A stretch of 64,000 bases of DNA. It comes from an uncultured Pelagibacteraceae bacterium (GTDB lineage: Bacteria; Pseudomonadota; Alphaproteobacteria; Pelagibacterales; Pelagibacteraceae). Position 1 is the stretch's first letter, and each line of letters starts with the position of its first letter. Positions 46,183-56,329 of the stretch are shown here, piece after piece. The translations under genes were made by a program, and so were the position numbers. Location: positions 1-64,000 of the forward strand of contig CACJZL010000004.1 in NCBI GenBank assembly GCA_902597865.1. The letters are read 5' to 3'. Under the pieces are notes generated by a model that was not told the origin of the DNA, ran no database searches, and was given only the letters and a program-made list of their open reading frames with translations.

Positions 46183-47583
46183 ATGTCAAAAGTAGCAACA
46201 AGATTTGCTCCATCACCTACGGGGCCGCTTCATATAGGTGGTGTGAGAACCGCTCTATTCAATTGGTTATTTGCAAAAAATAAGGGTGGAAATTTTCTTC
46301 TAAGAATAGAAGATACAGATAAAGAAAGATCAAAAAAAGAATACCAAAATCAAATTATTCAGTCCTTAAAATGGATTGGTATAAATTACGATAGCGATGA
46401 GTACATACAATCAACCAAAATAAGTAGTCATGTTAAAATTGCAGAGGATCTATTAAAAAAAGGAAACGCTTATAAATGTTATTGCTCAAATGAGGAAATT
46501 GAAGAACAAAAAAAAAGAGCTAAACAAAAAAAAATTCCATATATTTACGACAGAAAATGGAGGGATAAGAATGAAAGCGAGGCTCCAAAAAACATAAAAC
46601 CAGTAATTAGATTTAAAAGTAAGATAGATGGTAAATCTAAATTAAAAGATTTAGTGCAAGGTGATGTTGAGATAGATAATAATACAATTGAAGATTTTGT
46701 AATTTTGAGAAATGATGGTACCCCGACATATAATTTATCAGTAACCGTAGACGACCATGATATGAAAGTGACACATATCATCAGGGGAGATGATCATAAA
46801 ATAAATACTTTTAAACAAATACAGATATATGAGGCTATGAATTGGGATCTCCCTGAATTTGCCCACATACCTTTAATTCATACAAAAGAAGGTAAAAAAT
46901 TATCAAAAAGGGATAAAGATTCTACACTAGATGATTATTCAAAAATTGGAATAATGCCTGAAGCTTTAAGAAATTATTTGTTAAGATTAGGGTGGTCTTT
47001 TAAAGATAAAGAAATTTTTAATTTGGAAGAAAGTATCAAACACTTTAATTTAGAAGGTGTTGGAAAATCTCCCTCTAAATTAGATTTAAACCGTATTTTA
47101 TCTATGAATGAGTATTATATTAAGAATATGAAAGAAGATAATTTATTTGATCAATTAAAAGAATTTTGTGAAAATTATAAAGAAAAAATACTTCCTGAAA
47201 AAGAAGATCAAATAAAAAAATCTCTTATATTTCTCAAAAATAAAGCAAAAACATTAGAAGATATTTTTAATAATTCAAAATACTTACTTTCTGAAAAAGT
47301 TCAGTTCAATAATGAAGATTTAAAATTAATAGATGATACGTCAAAAAAAATAATAGCCGAATTTACTTATAGAATAAAAAATCTGTCTAAATTTGACCGA
47401 GAGAATTTAGAACCGTTGGTAAATGAATTGATTAAGTCTAATAATACAAATTTTAAAGGTGTTGGCCAACCATTAAGAATTGCATTAATAGGATCAAAAT
47501 ATGGACCAGGTATTTATGATATTATTATCTCTTTAGGTAAAGACGAAGTTCTAAAAAGATTAGGAAATAAGATATTTATCTAA
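46183..47583 (+). CDS. gltX: Glutamyl-tRNA synthetase
   Basis: Class I synthetase of 466 residues. RFAPSPTGPLHIGGVRTALFNWLFAKNKGG holds the HIGH-type motif; KLSKRDKDSTLDDY is the KMSKS-type loop. The protein is of the bacterial GltX type, with an anticodon-binding C-terminal helical part (from about 320). With no glutaminyl-tRNA synthetase seen here, it may be non-discriminating and work with GatCAB. Its 3' end overlaps the convergent lpxB by 24 bases. Confidence 0.95.
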   Translation: MSKVATRFAPSPTGPLHIGGVRTALFNWLFAKNKGGNFLLRIEDTDKERSKKEYQNQIIQSLKWIGINYDSDEYIQSTKISSHVKIAEDLLKKGNAYKCYCSNEEIEEQKKRAKQKKIPYIYDRKWRDKNESEAPKNIKPVIRFKSKIDGKSKLKDLVQGDVEIDNNTIEDFVILRNDGTPTYNLSVTVDDHDMKVTHIIRGDDHKINTFKQIQIYEAMNWDLPEFAHIPLIHTKEGKKLSKRDKDSTLDDYSKIGIMPEALRNYLLRLGWSFKDKEIFNLEESIKHFNLEGVGKSPSKLDLNRILSMNEYYIKNMKEDNLFDQLKEFCENYKEKILPEKEDQIKKSLIFLKNKAKTLEDIFNNSKYLLSEKVQFNNEDLKLIDDTSKKIIAEFTYRIKNLSKFDRENLEPLVNELIKSNNTNFKGVGQPLRIALIGSKYGPGIYDIIISLGKDEVLKRLGNKIFI

Positions 47584-48690
47584 GACTTTTGCTGCCTCCT
47601 CGCTAGAGGAACTAAGAGGTCTAATCTGATCAAGGGTTTTTGAGCATTCTTCAACTTGATTTTGTGCTAATTTTGGATTTTTTAAAAAGTATACAGTTGA
47701 TTTATAAATTTCTTTAGCATTACACTCATTTTGTAAGAGTTCTGGAATAACTTCTCTCTTATTTATTATATTTATAATATTAGCGAACTTAACTTTTACG
47801 AGAGACTTCATTATTAGGTAATTAACATAATTTATCTTATAAATAATAATTGAAGGTACTTTCGCATTACAAATTTCCAAAGAAACAGTGCCTGATTTTG
47901 ATACAGCAAAAATTGAATTGAGTAGTACCTCAGACTTGGTATCTTTATCTACTACAATATCACAATTATCTAAATTTGATTTTTCTAATTTTTCAGTAAT
48001 AAAATTTATATTTTCTAATGTTGAATGAAACACGAAAACAAAATCTTTATATTTTTTGTTCATTAGCTTTATGAATTCAATTAAAATTGGTAAAAGTACT
48101 TTTAGCTCTGACATTCTACTTCCTGGGAATATAGAAATTATTTTCTTTCCTCTAGAAATATGAGATATATCAACTTTAGATTTATTTTTTTCTAATAAAG
48201 GATGCCCTACAAATGTATTTGGGATATTTTCTTTATCAAAATATTTTCTTTCAAAATCAAACAATAATAAAAAATGATCAATAAATTTTTTGAATTTTTT
48301 TATTCTTCCTTCTCTCCAAATCCATACTTGAGGTGCAACATAATGAATAGTCTTAATATTAGCATTAATTTTTTTTACTCGTTCGGCAACGCGTAAGGTA
48401 AAATCAGGACTATCTACACTAAATAATATATCAGGGTCAAATTTAATTATTTCTTTTACAGTGAAATCAATCTTTTTTTTAATTTTAAAAATATTTAATA
48501 AGACGCTTGTAAAACCCATATAAGTAATTTGTTCAATATTGAAAATTGAATTTATGCCTAAACTTGTTAAATTTGATCCACCGACTGACAAAAACTTCAA
48601 ATCTTTATTTTGTTTTTGAATTTTTTCAATTACTGTTGATGCCAATTTATCTCCTGAAGCTTCCCCTGTTAATATAAAGATTTTTTTCAT
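47560..48690 (-). CDS. lpxB: Lipid-A-disaccharide synthase
   Basis: Condenses UDP-2,3-diacylglucosamine with lipid X, 376 residues. MKKIFILTGEASGDKLASTVIEKI, YVAPQVWIWREGRIKKFKKFIDHFLLLFDFERKYF, FVGHPLLE, IISIFPGSRMSELK and AVSKSGTVSLEICNAKVPSIIIYKI are the LpxB (GT19) signatures. It is last in the minus-strand envelope cluster and overlaps lpxI by 4 bases. Confidence 0.95.
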   Translation of the reverse strand: MKKIFILTGEASGDKLASTVIEKIQKQNKDLKFLSVGGSNLTSLGINSIFNIEQITYMGFTSVLLNIFKIKKKIDFTVKEIIKFDPDILFSVDSPDFTLRVAERVKKINANIKTIHYVAPQVWIWREGRIKKFKKFIDHFLLLFDFERKYFDKENIPNTFVGHPLLEKNKSKVDISHISRGKKIISIFPGSRMSELKVLLPILIEFIKLMNKKYKDFVFVFHSTLENINFITEKLEKSNLDNCDIVVDKDTKSEVLLNSIFAVSKSGTVSLEICNAKVPSIIIYKINYVNYLIMKSLVKVKFANIINIINKREVIPELLQNECNAKEIYKSTVYFLKNPKLAQNQVEECSKTLDQIRPLSSSSEEAAKVLDKYLIS

Positions 48691-49475
48691 TTTACTAATA
48701 TAAACATCTTATTTTTAGTGGCAAAATTAATGCATTTTTTTTTTTCTAAAAAAATATTTTGTTTATCTTTGAGTACCACCCCTTTAAGACCTGCTTTTTT
48801 ACAATCCTTTAAAGTATCCAAACCTATTGTAGGCAAATCAACTCTCATATCTTGTTTTTTCTTTGGATATTTAATTAATACACCTCTTTTGATTATTGTT
48901 TTATTCATTTTTTTAATTAAACTTTTAGTACCCCTTGAGGTTTCTTTAAAAATTGAATTTTCCCTTACAATAATTGCTTGAATATGGTCAAAGGCATTTG
49001 TTTTTTTAAGAATATTTTCACCTTTTTTAATATCATTTAAGTCATCTTTAGTTGGTTTATTTTTTGTATAGGTACCTTTCTTTAATGATAGTTCTGGAGT
49101 AAAAAATGTAGATTTTATTACCTTTATGTTTTCTAAAGATAAAATATTTATTAATTCTTTTAATATAGCAGCATCCCCTTTTTTATAAGCTTTGATAATT
49201 CTCGGAAGATAGTAAATTCCAGTCATATCAAGTTTTAATTTTGATAAATTTGGTTTATCTATTTTACCTGCAAATATTACTTTATTGCATTTATTCTTTC
49301 TCAATAATTTCAAAATAGACCCAAACTGTCCTATGTTTACTCTAAATGACTTCGAATCTTTCTTAAAAATATTTTTTCTTGATAAATCTAATATAAGATA
49401 TTTTTTTTTAATCTTTTTTAGTCTTTTTAAAATTAATTTTGGAAAATCTGTCTCTCCAAAGAATAAACCTATCAT
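48687..49475 (-). CDS. lpxI: UDP-2,3-diacylglucosamine pyrophosphatase LpxI
   Basis: The LpxI (DUF1009) alternative to LpxH, cleaving UDP-2,3-diacylglucosamine to lipid X. MIGLFFGETDFPKLILKRLKKI, VIFAGKIDKPNLSKLKLD, KKGDAAILKELINIL, VKSTFFTPELSLKKGTYTKNKPTKDD and MRVDLPTIGLDTLKDCKKAGLKGVVL are typical. The ORF track starts at a GTG at 49484 overlapping lpxA; an ATG at 49473-49475 fits the family better and is used (262 residues). Its presence means the LpxH-like PlcP in the Pho cluster need not do this step. Confidence 0.92.
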   Translation of the reverse strand: MIGLFFGETDFPKLILKRLKKIKKKYLILDLSRKNIFKKDSKSFRVNIGQFGSILKLLRKNKCNKVIFAGKIDKPNLSKLKLDMTGIYYLPRIIKAYKKGDAAILKELINILSLENIKVIKSTFFTPELSLKKGTYTKNKPTKDDLNDIKKGENILKKTNAFDHIQAIIVRENSIFKETSRGTKSLIKKMNKTIIKRGVLIKYPKKKQDMRVDLPTIGLDTLKDCKKAGLKGVVLKDKQNIFLEKKKCINFATKNKMFILVK

Positions 49476-49476
49476 T

Positions 49477-50259
49477 TTATTCACTTAATGGCGTACAAAT
49501 TGGCCTTTTTTTATCATGGTAAATAAAGTCTACTATTTCCCTTACGTAAGAGTTGTTCTTAAGAGTTTTGTTTAGTTTTGCTAAATTTTCATGTAAAGAA
49601 TTTGTTTTAAAAATTTCTTTATAAGCTTCAGAAAGAGCTAAAATTTCTTTATTTGAAACTTTTTTTCTTCGTAAACCAATAAGATTAATTCCTTCAAGAT
49701 AGTTTCTATTTCCAAATGATAATCCGTATGGAATTACATCTCTAGAAACTCCTGACATGCCTCCTATCATTGCCATTCTACCTATTCTTGTAAATTGTTG
49801 AATACCACAATTTCCTCCGATTATTACTTCATCTGAAATTTGTGCATGTCCAGCAATAGCGGCGCTATTTGCAATAACCACATTATTACCAACCATACAA
49901 TCATGTGCAATGTGAGCACCTATCATTATAAGATTACTATTACCTATTTTTGTTATTCCGCCCCCTCCAACTGTACCTGTGTTTATAGTTACATGCTCTC
50001 TTATTATATTGTTACTTCCTATTTCTAATTTCGTTTCCTCTCCTTTATATTTTAAATCTTGCGGGTTAGTTCCTACCGAGGCAAACGGAAAAATTTTTGT
50101 ATTATTACCAATAATTGTATTTCCTGTGATATTAACATGAGATTGAATTTCTGCACCTTCGCCTATTTTAACATTCGGACCTACAATACTATAAGGTCCT
50201 ATTTTAGATTTTCCTGATATTTCTGCTTTTTTATTTACAATTGCTGTTTTGTGAATCAT
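49477..50259 (-). CDS. lpxA: UDP-N-acetylglucosamine acyltransferase
   Basis: First acyltransferase of lipid A synthesis, 260 residues. A left-handed beta-helix of hexapeptide repeats ([20 protein letters not shown] and following) carries the catalytic His in [30 protein letters not shown]; the conserved [15 protein letters not shown] precedes it. The C terminus is the usual helical tail. It lies 5 bases after lpxD. Confidence 0.96.
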   Translation of the reverse strand: MIHKTAIVNKKAEISGKSKIGPYSIVGPNVKIGEGAEIQSHVNITGNTIIGNNTKIFPFASVGTNPQDLKYKGEETKLEIGSNNIIREHVTINTGTVGGGGITKIGNSNLIMIGAHIAHDCMVGNNVVIANSAAIAGHAQISDEVIIGGNCGIQQFTRIGRMAMIGGMSGVSRDVIPYGLSFGNRNYLEGINLIGLRRKKVSNKEILALSEAYKEIFKTNSLHENLAKLNKTLKNNSYVREIVDFIYHDKKRPICTPLSE

Positions 50260-50264
50260 AAATT

Positions 50265-51242
50265 TTATTTATTCTCTTTGATAAATTCTTTTAAATCTTT
50301 TGCTGGATATCCCATTACTCTACTGTTATCTGGGATATCTTTTATAACCCCACTGCCCCCACCAATTTTGATGTTGTTCCCTATATTAAGATGTCCTGAG
50401 ATGCCTGCTTGACCACCAATCATAACATTATTACCTAAGATTGAAGATCCTGCAAAACCAACTTGGCCTGCAATTATACAATTATCTCCAATTTTAACGT
50501 TGTGGGCTATGTGTATTTGATTATCAAGATAAGTATTTCTACCAATTATTGTATTTGATATGGAACCTCTGTCAATTGTTGATCCGCATCCAATTTCTGA
50601 ATAATCATTAATTAAAACTATTCCTATTTGTGGAAATCTATAATTATTCTTGTTACTAGGAAAGAACCCAAATCCTTTTTTCCCCACTACACAACCATCT
50701 AAAATTTTAACATGATTCTTTAAAATTGTGTTTCTTATAATTGTATTTGATCCGATTGAACAATTATCTCCAATTACAACATTTTTTTCAATAATAGTGT
50801 TATGACCAATCGAGCAATTTTTTCCAATCTTTACATTATAACCGATGAGAACATTTTTTCCAAAATTCACTTTATTTTTAAATTTGATTTTTGATATTTC
50901 TTTTACAGAATTGTCAAAATCGTCATTAACGGAATCGGGATATAAAACTTCTGTAACTTTAGCAGTACTAATCAAAACGTTCTCTACAATAATTTTTTCA
51001 CATTTATTTGGCAAAAATTGATGCAAATTTTTCGTTGTTATGCAAGCAGCTGCTTTTGTAACTGATGCTTGGGACTTATATTTGCTAGAATGGAAAAAAG
51101 TAATATCTTTAATCGATGCAGAATTTAAATCTGTTATATCAAAAATTTTAGTTTTATTATTATTATCATTATTAATATTTAAAACCTTGTAAATATCTTT
51201 TAATTTTAAAGGTCCACAATTTTTGAAAAATGGATTTGTCAT
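50265..51242 (-). CDS. lpxD: UDP-3-O-acylglucosamine N-acyltransferase
   Basis: Third step of lipid A synthesis, 325 residues. An N-terminal uridine-binding domain (about 1-105) precedes hexapeptide repeats ([29 protein letters not shown]). The catalytic His lies in [29 protein letters not shown], and [26 protein letters not shown] ends the family domain. A 54-base gap follows fabZ. Confidence 0.95.
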   Translation of the reverse strand: MTNPFFKNCGPLKLKDIYKVLNINNDNNNKTKIFDITDLNSASIKDITFFHSSKYKSQASVTKAAACITTKNLHQFLPNKCEKIIVENVLISTAKVTEVLYPDSVNDDFDNSVKEISKIKFKNKVNFGKNVLIGYNVKIGKNCSIGHNTIIEKNVVIGDNCSIGSNTIIRNTILKNHVKILDGCVVGKKGFGFFPSNKNNYRFPQIGIVLINDYSEIGCGSTIDRGSISNTIIGRNTYLDNQIHIAHNVKIGDNCIIAGQVGFAGSSILGNNVMIGGQAGISGHLNIGNNIKIGGGSGVIKDIPDNSRVMGYPAKDLKEFIKENK

Positions 51243-51296
51243 TGAAATGTTAATAACAAATACTTGTAATTTTTACTTATCAAGTTTTATTGCTAA

Positions 51297-51746
51297 TTAT
51301 TTCCTGTCTACAATTGTAGCAGACCATATCGCGTCTGCCATTTTTAAATCATTAACAAAGGCATCACCTTTATATTTCCATACTCTGCCATGAGATCTAA
51401 TAGCTTCAATCTTAAGTTCAAGCTTACAATTTGGTATTACTGGGTTTCTAAACCTGGCTTTTTCAATATTCATTAAAAATACTAATTTATTTTCATAAGT
51501 TGATTTATCTAATCCGTGGGCCGTTAGTGCTGCTGCAGCTTGACCAAAAGCTTCAACGATTAATACACCAGGCATCACAGGTTGACCAGGAAAGTGTCCT
51601 TGAACAAAAAAACTTTCCTTAGTAACATTAACAATAGCTGTGCCAGAATGTAGCTTTTTTATATCTAACAGTTGGTCTAACAGTAACATTGGTTCTCTGT
51701 GAGGTAAGAGTTGTTTAATTTGCTCTTTTGTGAGACTATTTGACAT
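51297..51746 (-). CDS. fabZ: 3-hydroxyacyl-ACP dehydratase FabZ
   Basis: Dehydrates beta-hydroxyacyl-ACP in fatty-acid synthesis, 149 residues. LLPHREPMLLLDQLLDI, FFVQGHFPGQPVMPGVLIVEAFGQAAAAL contains the catalytic His and Glu of the hot-dog fold. Between lpxD and lpxA families in many genomes, here it precedes lpxD in reverse order of the cluster. It starts 4 bases after the skp stop. Confidence 0.96.
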   Translation of the reverse strand: MSNSLTKEQIKQLLPHREPMLLLDQLLDIKKLHSGTAIVNVTKESFFVQGHFPGQPVMPGVLIVEAFGQAAAALTAHGLDKSTYENKLVFLMNIEKARFRNPVIPNCKLELKIEAIRSHGRVWKYKGDAFVNDLKMADAIWSATIVDRK

Positions 51747-51750
51747 CTAA

Positions 51751-52269
51751 TTAATCTATTTTTATACTTTTAACTTTTTGATTTATTAATTCTAAAATAT
51801 CTTTTGTAATATCATCTTCTTTTTTTCCCATAACAATATTCTTTTTTTGAACTATTATTCTAATAGAATTATCTTTTGAATATGCCTCTAAAATAGGAGT
51901 AAGTTTGCTAATTAGTTTTGTTGAAGCTTTAACTCTTAATTGCGTAATTTGGTTTGATGCTTTGTTTCTATCTTTTGTATAATTTGAAATATCGTTTCTT
52001 AAATCCCTAAGTTTGCTTTCAAACTCCTCTTTACTCAAAATATTCTTTTGGGATATTATCTTTTTTTCTTTATCAAAAATATCCTTTTCTCTTTTTTTAA
52101 ATTTAGATATTGAAGACTCTCTTTTTTTTTTAAGTTGAGCAATTATTGATTTTCCCGCTGTGGACTCTTGCATTATTTTTTCTACATCCAGATAAACAAT
52201 TTTTTCACTGGAAAACCCAGTTTGCATGATAAAAAGAAATAGAAAAATACTTATTAAAATTTTTCTCAT
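51751..52269 (-). CDS. skp: OmpH/Skp-family periplasmic chaperone
   Basis: A 172-residue periplasmic chaperone for unfolded outer-membrane proteins. A signal peptide (MRKILISIFLFLFIMQTGFSS) is followed by KIVYLDVEKIMQESTAGKSIIAQLKKKRESSISKFKKREKDIFDKEKKIISQK, a long Lys-rich coiled coil typical of the tentacles, and a short beta C-terminus. It sits directly downstream of bamA (5 bases), the classical arrangement. Confidence 0.88.
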   Translation of the reverse strand: MRKILISIFLFLFIMQTGFSSEKIVYLDVEKIMQESTAGKSIIAQLKKKRESSISKFKKREKDIFDKEKKIISQKNILSKEEFESKLRDLRNDISNYTKDRNKASNQITQLRVKASTKLISKLTPILEAYSKDNSIRIIVQKKNIVMGKKEDDITKDILELINQKVKSIKID

Positions 52270-52274
52270 TTAAC

Positions 52275-54503
52275 TTAAAAAGTTGTACCAATGTTAAATT
52301 GAAAACTTTGTGTTTTATCAGTATCTATTTTTGAAATAGGTTGAGCCAAAGTGAAGGTAAATGGACCTATTGGGGAAAACCATTCAAGGCCAACCCCTGT
52401 TGAACTTCTTATCTGACTTGAATCACCTACTGAATTTGAATAATCAACACCCCAAACGTTACCTGCATCAACAAAATAATTAAAATCTACACTTTGAAAA
52501 CTAGGAAATAAAAAAGGTAAATTTGTCTGGAAATTAAGAGATGCTGCATAATTTCCACCTATATGGTCACTTGCATCGACTGGACCAACTTTACCAGACT
52601 CGAAACCCCTTAGTCTTTGTCTAGGTAAATTTACTCTTTCTGATATTCGCACGTCATCAGATAGACCAGTCACTGCTCTTAAATAAAGTCCTAAGCTAGC
52701 TGTAATATCATTTAGAGAATGATATGTATCAATTTGGTAACCATTTAATAACGTGTTACTCTCAGATACGATTGGAATAGTTTGGATAAACTTTGATTGA
52801 AAACCATCAGTTGTTTGAAATCTTTGGTTTCTTTTGTCAAGATCAAGAATATAATTAAATTTTGTGGTAAAATATGATCCTTCTTGTTTTTTTAAGTTAA
52901 CGCTTGCTCCAGAATTTGTTGTTAATTCCTCGTAATTTGTACTAAATGTGGGTCTAAAGAAAAAATCGTCATATTGTTCAAAGGCGGTACCTAGAGAAAA
53001 ACCTGCATTTGTAGATTTATAACCTGAGTCTTCAAGTTTATCTGTGTCCTGCAAAAACACATCGGTGAAAAGAGCTTTATCTGTATAATTAAAGTTCGGA
53101 TTTGTAATAGTGAAATTTCCCCTAAAACGTTCCTCGCTTATCCTTAACGAAGAGGATAATTTAACTCCTTTTCCTAGAAAATTATTTTCTGAAACTGAGA
53201 ATTGAGCTGTACCACCTTCTGAACCCACGCCTGCACCAACTAAAATTTCTCCAGTAGCTTTTTCCTCAACAGTTATATCTATATTTTTAACATTCGCATC
53301 TGGAGTATCAATAATTTTACTATTCACATCTTGAAATATATTTCTAGCTTTCATATTATTTATAGATTTTGCATGCAAAAGTTTATTGAAAGGGTCACCC
53401 TCATCAACTTCAAGCATATCCCTTATAACTCTTTCCTCAGTAATATTATTTCCTAATATATTTATTTTTTTTACATAAAATTTTTCACTTTCTTTAACTA
53501 CAAAAGTAATATCTAATTTGTCATCGTCTATTATTTCAGTTTCAATAGCTGCATCTATAAAATCATATAACCTTGAAACTGAAATTTGATCAATTTGCCC
53601 CACAACTTTGTTTAATTTATTAAGTGAATATTTTTTATTTTTTAATTTTTCTAAAATTTTTTCAACATCTTTAAAGTCGTCTCGGTCAAAGTCGTCAGGT
53701 AAAATAAGATTTGTATTTCTAATTGTATAAACATTTCCTGAGTCAATGTTATAAATTAAATTGAAGTGATTATTATTGAAGACAGCGGATGAATTTTTAA
53801 TTTTTACATTGTAAAAACCTTTATTAAGGTAAAATTTTTCTAATAATCTTTGATCTAGATCAATTTGATTTGGATTTAAATATTTTTTATTTGAAACAAA
53901 TTTCCAAAATTTACTTTCTTCACTCACAATTACATTCTTTAATTTTTTATCTTTATAATATTTTTCGCCTGTAAATATAATATTTTTGATTAGAGCTTTT
54001 TCACCTAAATCAATGTCGTAAATTAAGTCAACAGTGTCATTATCATTATTATTTATAGTGACATTTACTTTATTAAAATAGTAACCAACATTATTTAGCG
54101 AATTCTCTATTTTTTTAATATCTTGTTTTGCTAAAAAGTTTACATAAGGGCTTTTTTCTCTTAGATTTAAATTTTTTAAAATTGATTTTTTTGTTTTTTC
54201 TGCCTTTATACCGTTTATTTGGATACGTTGTACAATTTTTCTTTCCTTGACATCTACAATTAAAGTGTCCCCTTGTATTTCAAATTTTAAGTCAGAAAAA
54301 AAATTTGTACTATATAGATCTAACAGAATATTATTCAACTGTTCTTGAGTATAATCTTGTCCAAGCTTGATACCTCCAAAGGAAATAATTGTTTCTTTTG
54401 TAATTCGATTATTATTCTTAATTTTAACATCATTAATAATTTCACTAAACGCGTTTGTGAAAGCAAGTTTTAAGAATATCAATATTATTAATAAATACTT
54501 CAT
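52275..54503 (-). CDS. bamA: Outer-membrane protein assembly factor BamA
   Basis: Core of the beta-barrel assembly machine, 742 residues. A signal peptide (MKYLLIILIFLKLAFTNAFS) is followed by about five POTRA domains (20-410; e.g. RIQINGIKAEKTKKSILKNL and VKKINILGNNITEERVIRDMLEVDEGDPFN) and a 16-strand barrel ending FQFNIGTTF. Motif LPRQRLRGFESGKVGPVD is the VRGF/Y loop of the Omp85 family. It overlaps dxr by 4 bases. RseP, normally between them, is absent. Confidence 0.95.
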   Translation of the reverse strand: MKYLLIILIFLKLAFTNAFSEIINDVKIKNNNRITKETIISFGGIKLGQDYTQEQLNNILLDLYSTNFFSDLKFEIQGDTLIVDVKERKIVQRIQINGIKAEKTKKSILKNLNLREKSPYVNFLAKQDIKKIENSLNNVGYYFNKVNVTINNNDNDTVDLIYDIDLGEKALIKNIIFTGEKYYKDKKLKNVIVSEESKFWKFVSNKKYLNPNQIDLDQRLLEKFYLNKGFYNVKIKNSSAVFNNNHFNLIYNIDSGNVYTIRNTNLILPDDFDRDDFKDVEKILEKLKNKKYSLNKLNKVVGQIDQISVSRLYDFIDAAIETEIIDDDKLDITFVVKESEKFYVKKINILGNNITEERVIRDMLEVDEGDPFNKLLHAKSINNMKARNIFQDVNSKIIDTPDANVKNIDITVEEKATGEILVGAGVGSEGGTAQFSVSENNFLGKGVKLSSSLRISEERFRGNFTITNPNFNYTDKALFTDVFLQDTDKLEDSGYKSTNAGFSLGTAFEQYDDFFFRPTFSTNYEELTTNSGASVNLKKQEGSYFTTKFNYILDLDKRNQRFQTTDGFQSKFIQTIPIVSESNTLLNGYQIDTYHSLNDITASLGLYLRAVTGLSDDVRISERVNLPRQRLRGFESGKVGPVDASDHIGGNYAASLNFQTNLPFLFPSFQSVDFNYFVDAGNVWGVDYSNSVGDSSQIRSSTGVGLEWFSPIGPFTFTLAQPISKIDTDKTQSFQFNIGTTF

Positions 54504-55669
54504 TTTTTGTCGGATATTACACTTAAAGTTCTCGTTTTCAATCTTACAAACTCATTTAATTTTTCAATTTGAGCTAAATTTTTTGGTTTTTGATGCTTAA
54601 ATTTTGAAAAAAATGGTAAATTTATTAAATAACATATTTTTGATGAAATCTTAAAAAAATTTATTTTATTTTGTAAAAAGAGATTCACAAGTTCATCATT
54701 TACTGACACTAAGACAGTGTCGAATAAACTGTTTTCTTTAGTTATTTTTTTTAAAAGTTTTATCACTGGAAACTTTTTAATATTAACTCTTTGAAGGTTC
54801 AATGAATTTAGAATATTAAGATCAACTTTTTTTGATTTAATAAAATTTTGATTTTTACTACCGATATAAATAGAATTAGAAATAGGAATTCTCATATTAG
54901 TGTCATGTGCAATTATTTTAATTAATCCATTTTTGAATTTTACAATTGCATGAATGTATGACTTTGGATGTATTAGAATATCGAATTTTTTTAATTCAAT
55001 GTTAAATATTTTTTTTGCCTCTATAATTTCAAAAATCTTATTCATGAGTGTTGCTGAATCTATTGAAATCTTTTTACCCATTTGCCAATTAGGATGGTTT
55101 ATCGCATCCTTTATTTTAATCTTATTTTTGGTATTCTTATTCAAAAAGGGGCCTCCAGATGCAGTTAAAATTATCTTTTCAATTTCCGATCTATCAAAAT
55201 CTTTAATTACTGACCATATAGAAAAGTGCTCTGAGTCTACCGGAATAAATTCAGTTTTATTTTTTTTTATTTCTTTTTGAATTAATCCCCACCCACAAAT
55301 TATAGATTCTTTATTAGCTATAGCAATACGCTTTGTCTTTTTGATAATCTTTAATGTTGGGGTTAAACCTTCAAAACCTGAAATTGCTGACATTGTGTAA
55401 TCAGCTTTGCCTTTTATATTTTTGTCTATTTCTTTAAAGTCAGGTAGAACATTAATTTTTTTAAGTTTTTTTTTTAAAATTTCATATTTTTTTTTGTTTG
55501 AAACAACAACATTTTTTACATTAAATTCTTTTATTTGTTTTGTTAGAAGACGAATATTCTTGTCAGTTGATAATAAGATAACCTTAAAGTTTTTTTTATC
55601 TTTTTTTAAAATTTCTAAAGTTTGTTTCCCAATTGATCCAGTAGAACCTAATATAATAATTTTTTTCAT
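54500..55669 (-). CDS. dxr: 1-deoxy-D-xylulose 5-phosphate reductoisomerase
   Basis: First committed enzyme of the MEP isoprenoid pathway, 389 residues. Motifs are IILGSTGSIGKQTLEILKK (NADPH), AIANKESIICGWGLI, PVDSEHFSIWSVI (metal ligands), LTASGGPFLN, HPNWQMGKKISIDSATLMNKIFEIIEA and HPKSYIHAIVKF. Together with ispDF it shows the organism uses MEP. It follows cdsA after 3 bases. Confidence 0.96.
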   Translation of the reverse strand: MKKIIILGSTGSIGKQTLEILKKDKKNFKVILLSTDKNIRLLTKQIKEFNVKNVVVSNKKKYEILKKKLKKINVLPDFKEIDKNIKGKADYTMSAISGFEGLTPTLKIIKKTKRIAIANKESIICGWGLIQKEIKKNKTEFIPVDSEHFSIWSVIKDFDRSEIEKIILTASGGPFLNKNTKNKIKIKDAINHPNWQMGKKISIDSATLMNKIFEIIEAKKIFNIELKKFDILIHPKSYIHAIVKFKNGLIKIIAHDTNMRIPISNSIYIGSKNQNFIKSKKVDLNILNSLNLQRVNIKKFPVIKLLKKITKENSLFDTVLVSVNDELVNLFLQNKINFFKISSKICYLINLPFFSKFKHQKPKNLAQIEKLNEFVRLKTRTLSVISDKK

Positions 55670-55672
55670 TAT

Positions 55673-56329
55673 TTATAAAAGTGATAATATAATAAAACCA
55701 ATTGGCAACGCAAAAATTGCTCCATCAATTCTATCTAGTAATCCACCATGCCCAGGTATTATATTTCCAGTATTCTTAATTTTTGCTTTTCTTTTAAAGT
55801 AAGAAATAAACAAATCCCCTAATTGACAAACAAAAGAAATAAAGAAAGGTGTAAACACTAAGACAACAATTTCTAATCTCACAAAAAGAAGATCGTTAAA
55901 ATAAAAATATATTACAAAAAAACCAATGTAGGATAAAATAAATGATCCTATTGATCCAGATATTGTTTTGTTTGGGCTTATTTTAGTTAGTTTTTTCCCT
56001 TTAAAAGTTTTACCAAACACATATCCTCCAATATCTGAAAAAATACAAATCATTAATATTGTCATAAAGAAGTACTTATCAATTAAAAAAACATTAAAAC
56101 TAATTATAAATGCCATTAATAGATATATCAAAAAAAGAATTATATGGATTAAATAATAAATTTTTTTTAATCTTATTTTTTCTATAATTTTAATCCATTC
56201 AATCCAACTAAATATTATTACGACAAATAATATGCTCAAAAAAATATAATCGTTTATCAAAGCGCTTAAAAATATTAAACCCATTAAAAAGATTGATGAT
56301 ATTGTTCTTTTAAATAGCTCTGGCTTCAT
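55673..56329 (-). CDS. cdsA: Phosphatidate cytidylyltransferase CdsA
   Basis: Activates phosphatidic acid with CTP to make CDP-diacylglycerol, 218 residues with six or so helices. The family signature is near the end: SFVCQLGDLFISYFKRKAKIKNTGNIIPGHGGLLDRIDGAIFALPIG, with FSDIGGYVFGKTFKGKKLTKISPNKTISGSIG earlier. It is shorter than the roughly 285-residue E. coli protein because of fewer N-terminal helices. It shares one base with uppS. Confidence 0.93.
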   Translation of the reverse strand: MKPELFKRTISSIFLMGLIFLSALINDYIFLSILFVVIIFSWIEWIKIIEKIRLKKIYYLIHIILFLIYLLMAFIISFNVFLIDKYFFMTILMICIFSDIGGYVFGKTFKGKKLTKISPNKTISGSIGSFILSYIGFFVIYFYFNDLLFVRLEIVVLVFTPFFISFVCQLGDLFISYFKRKAKIKNTGNIIPGHGGLLDRIDGAIFALPIGFIILSLL

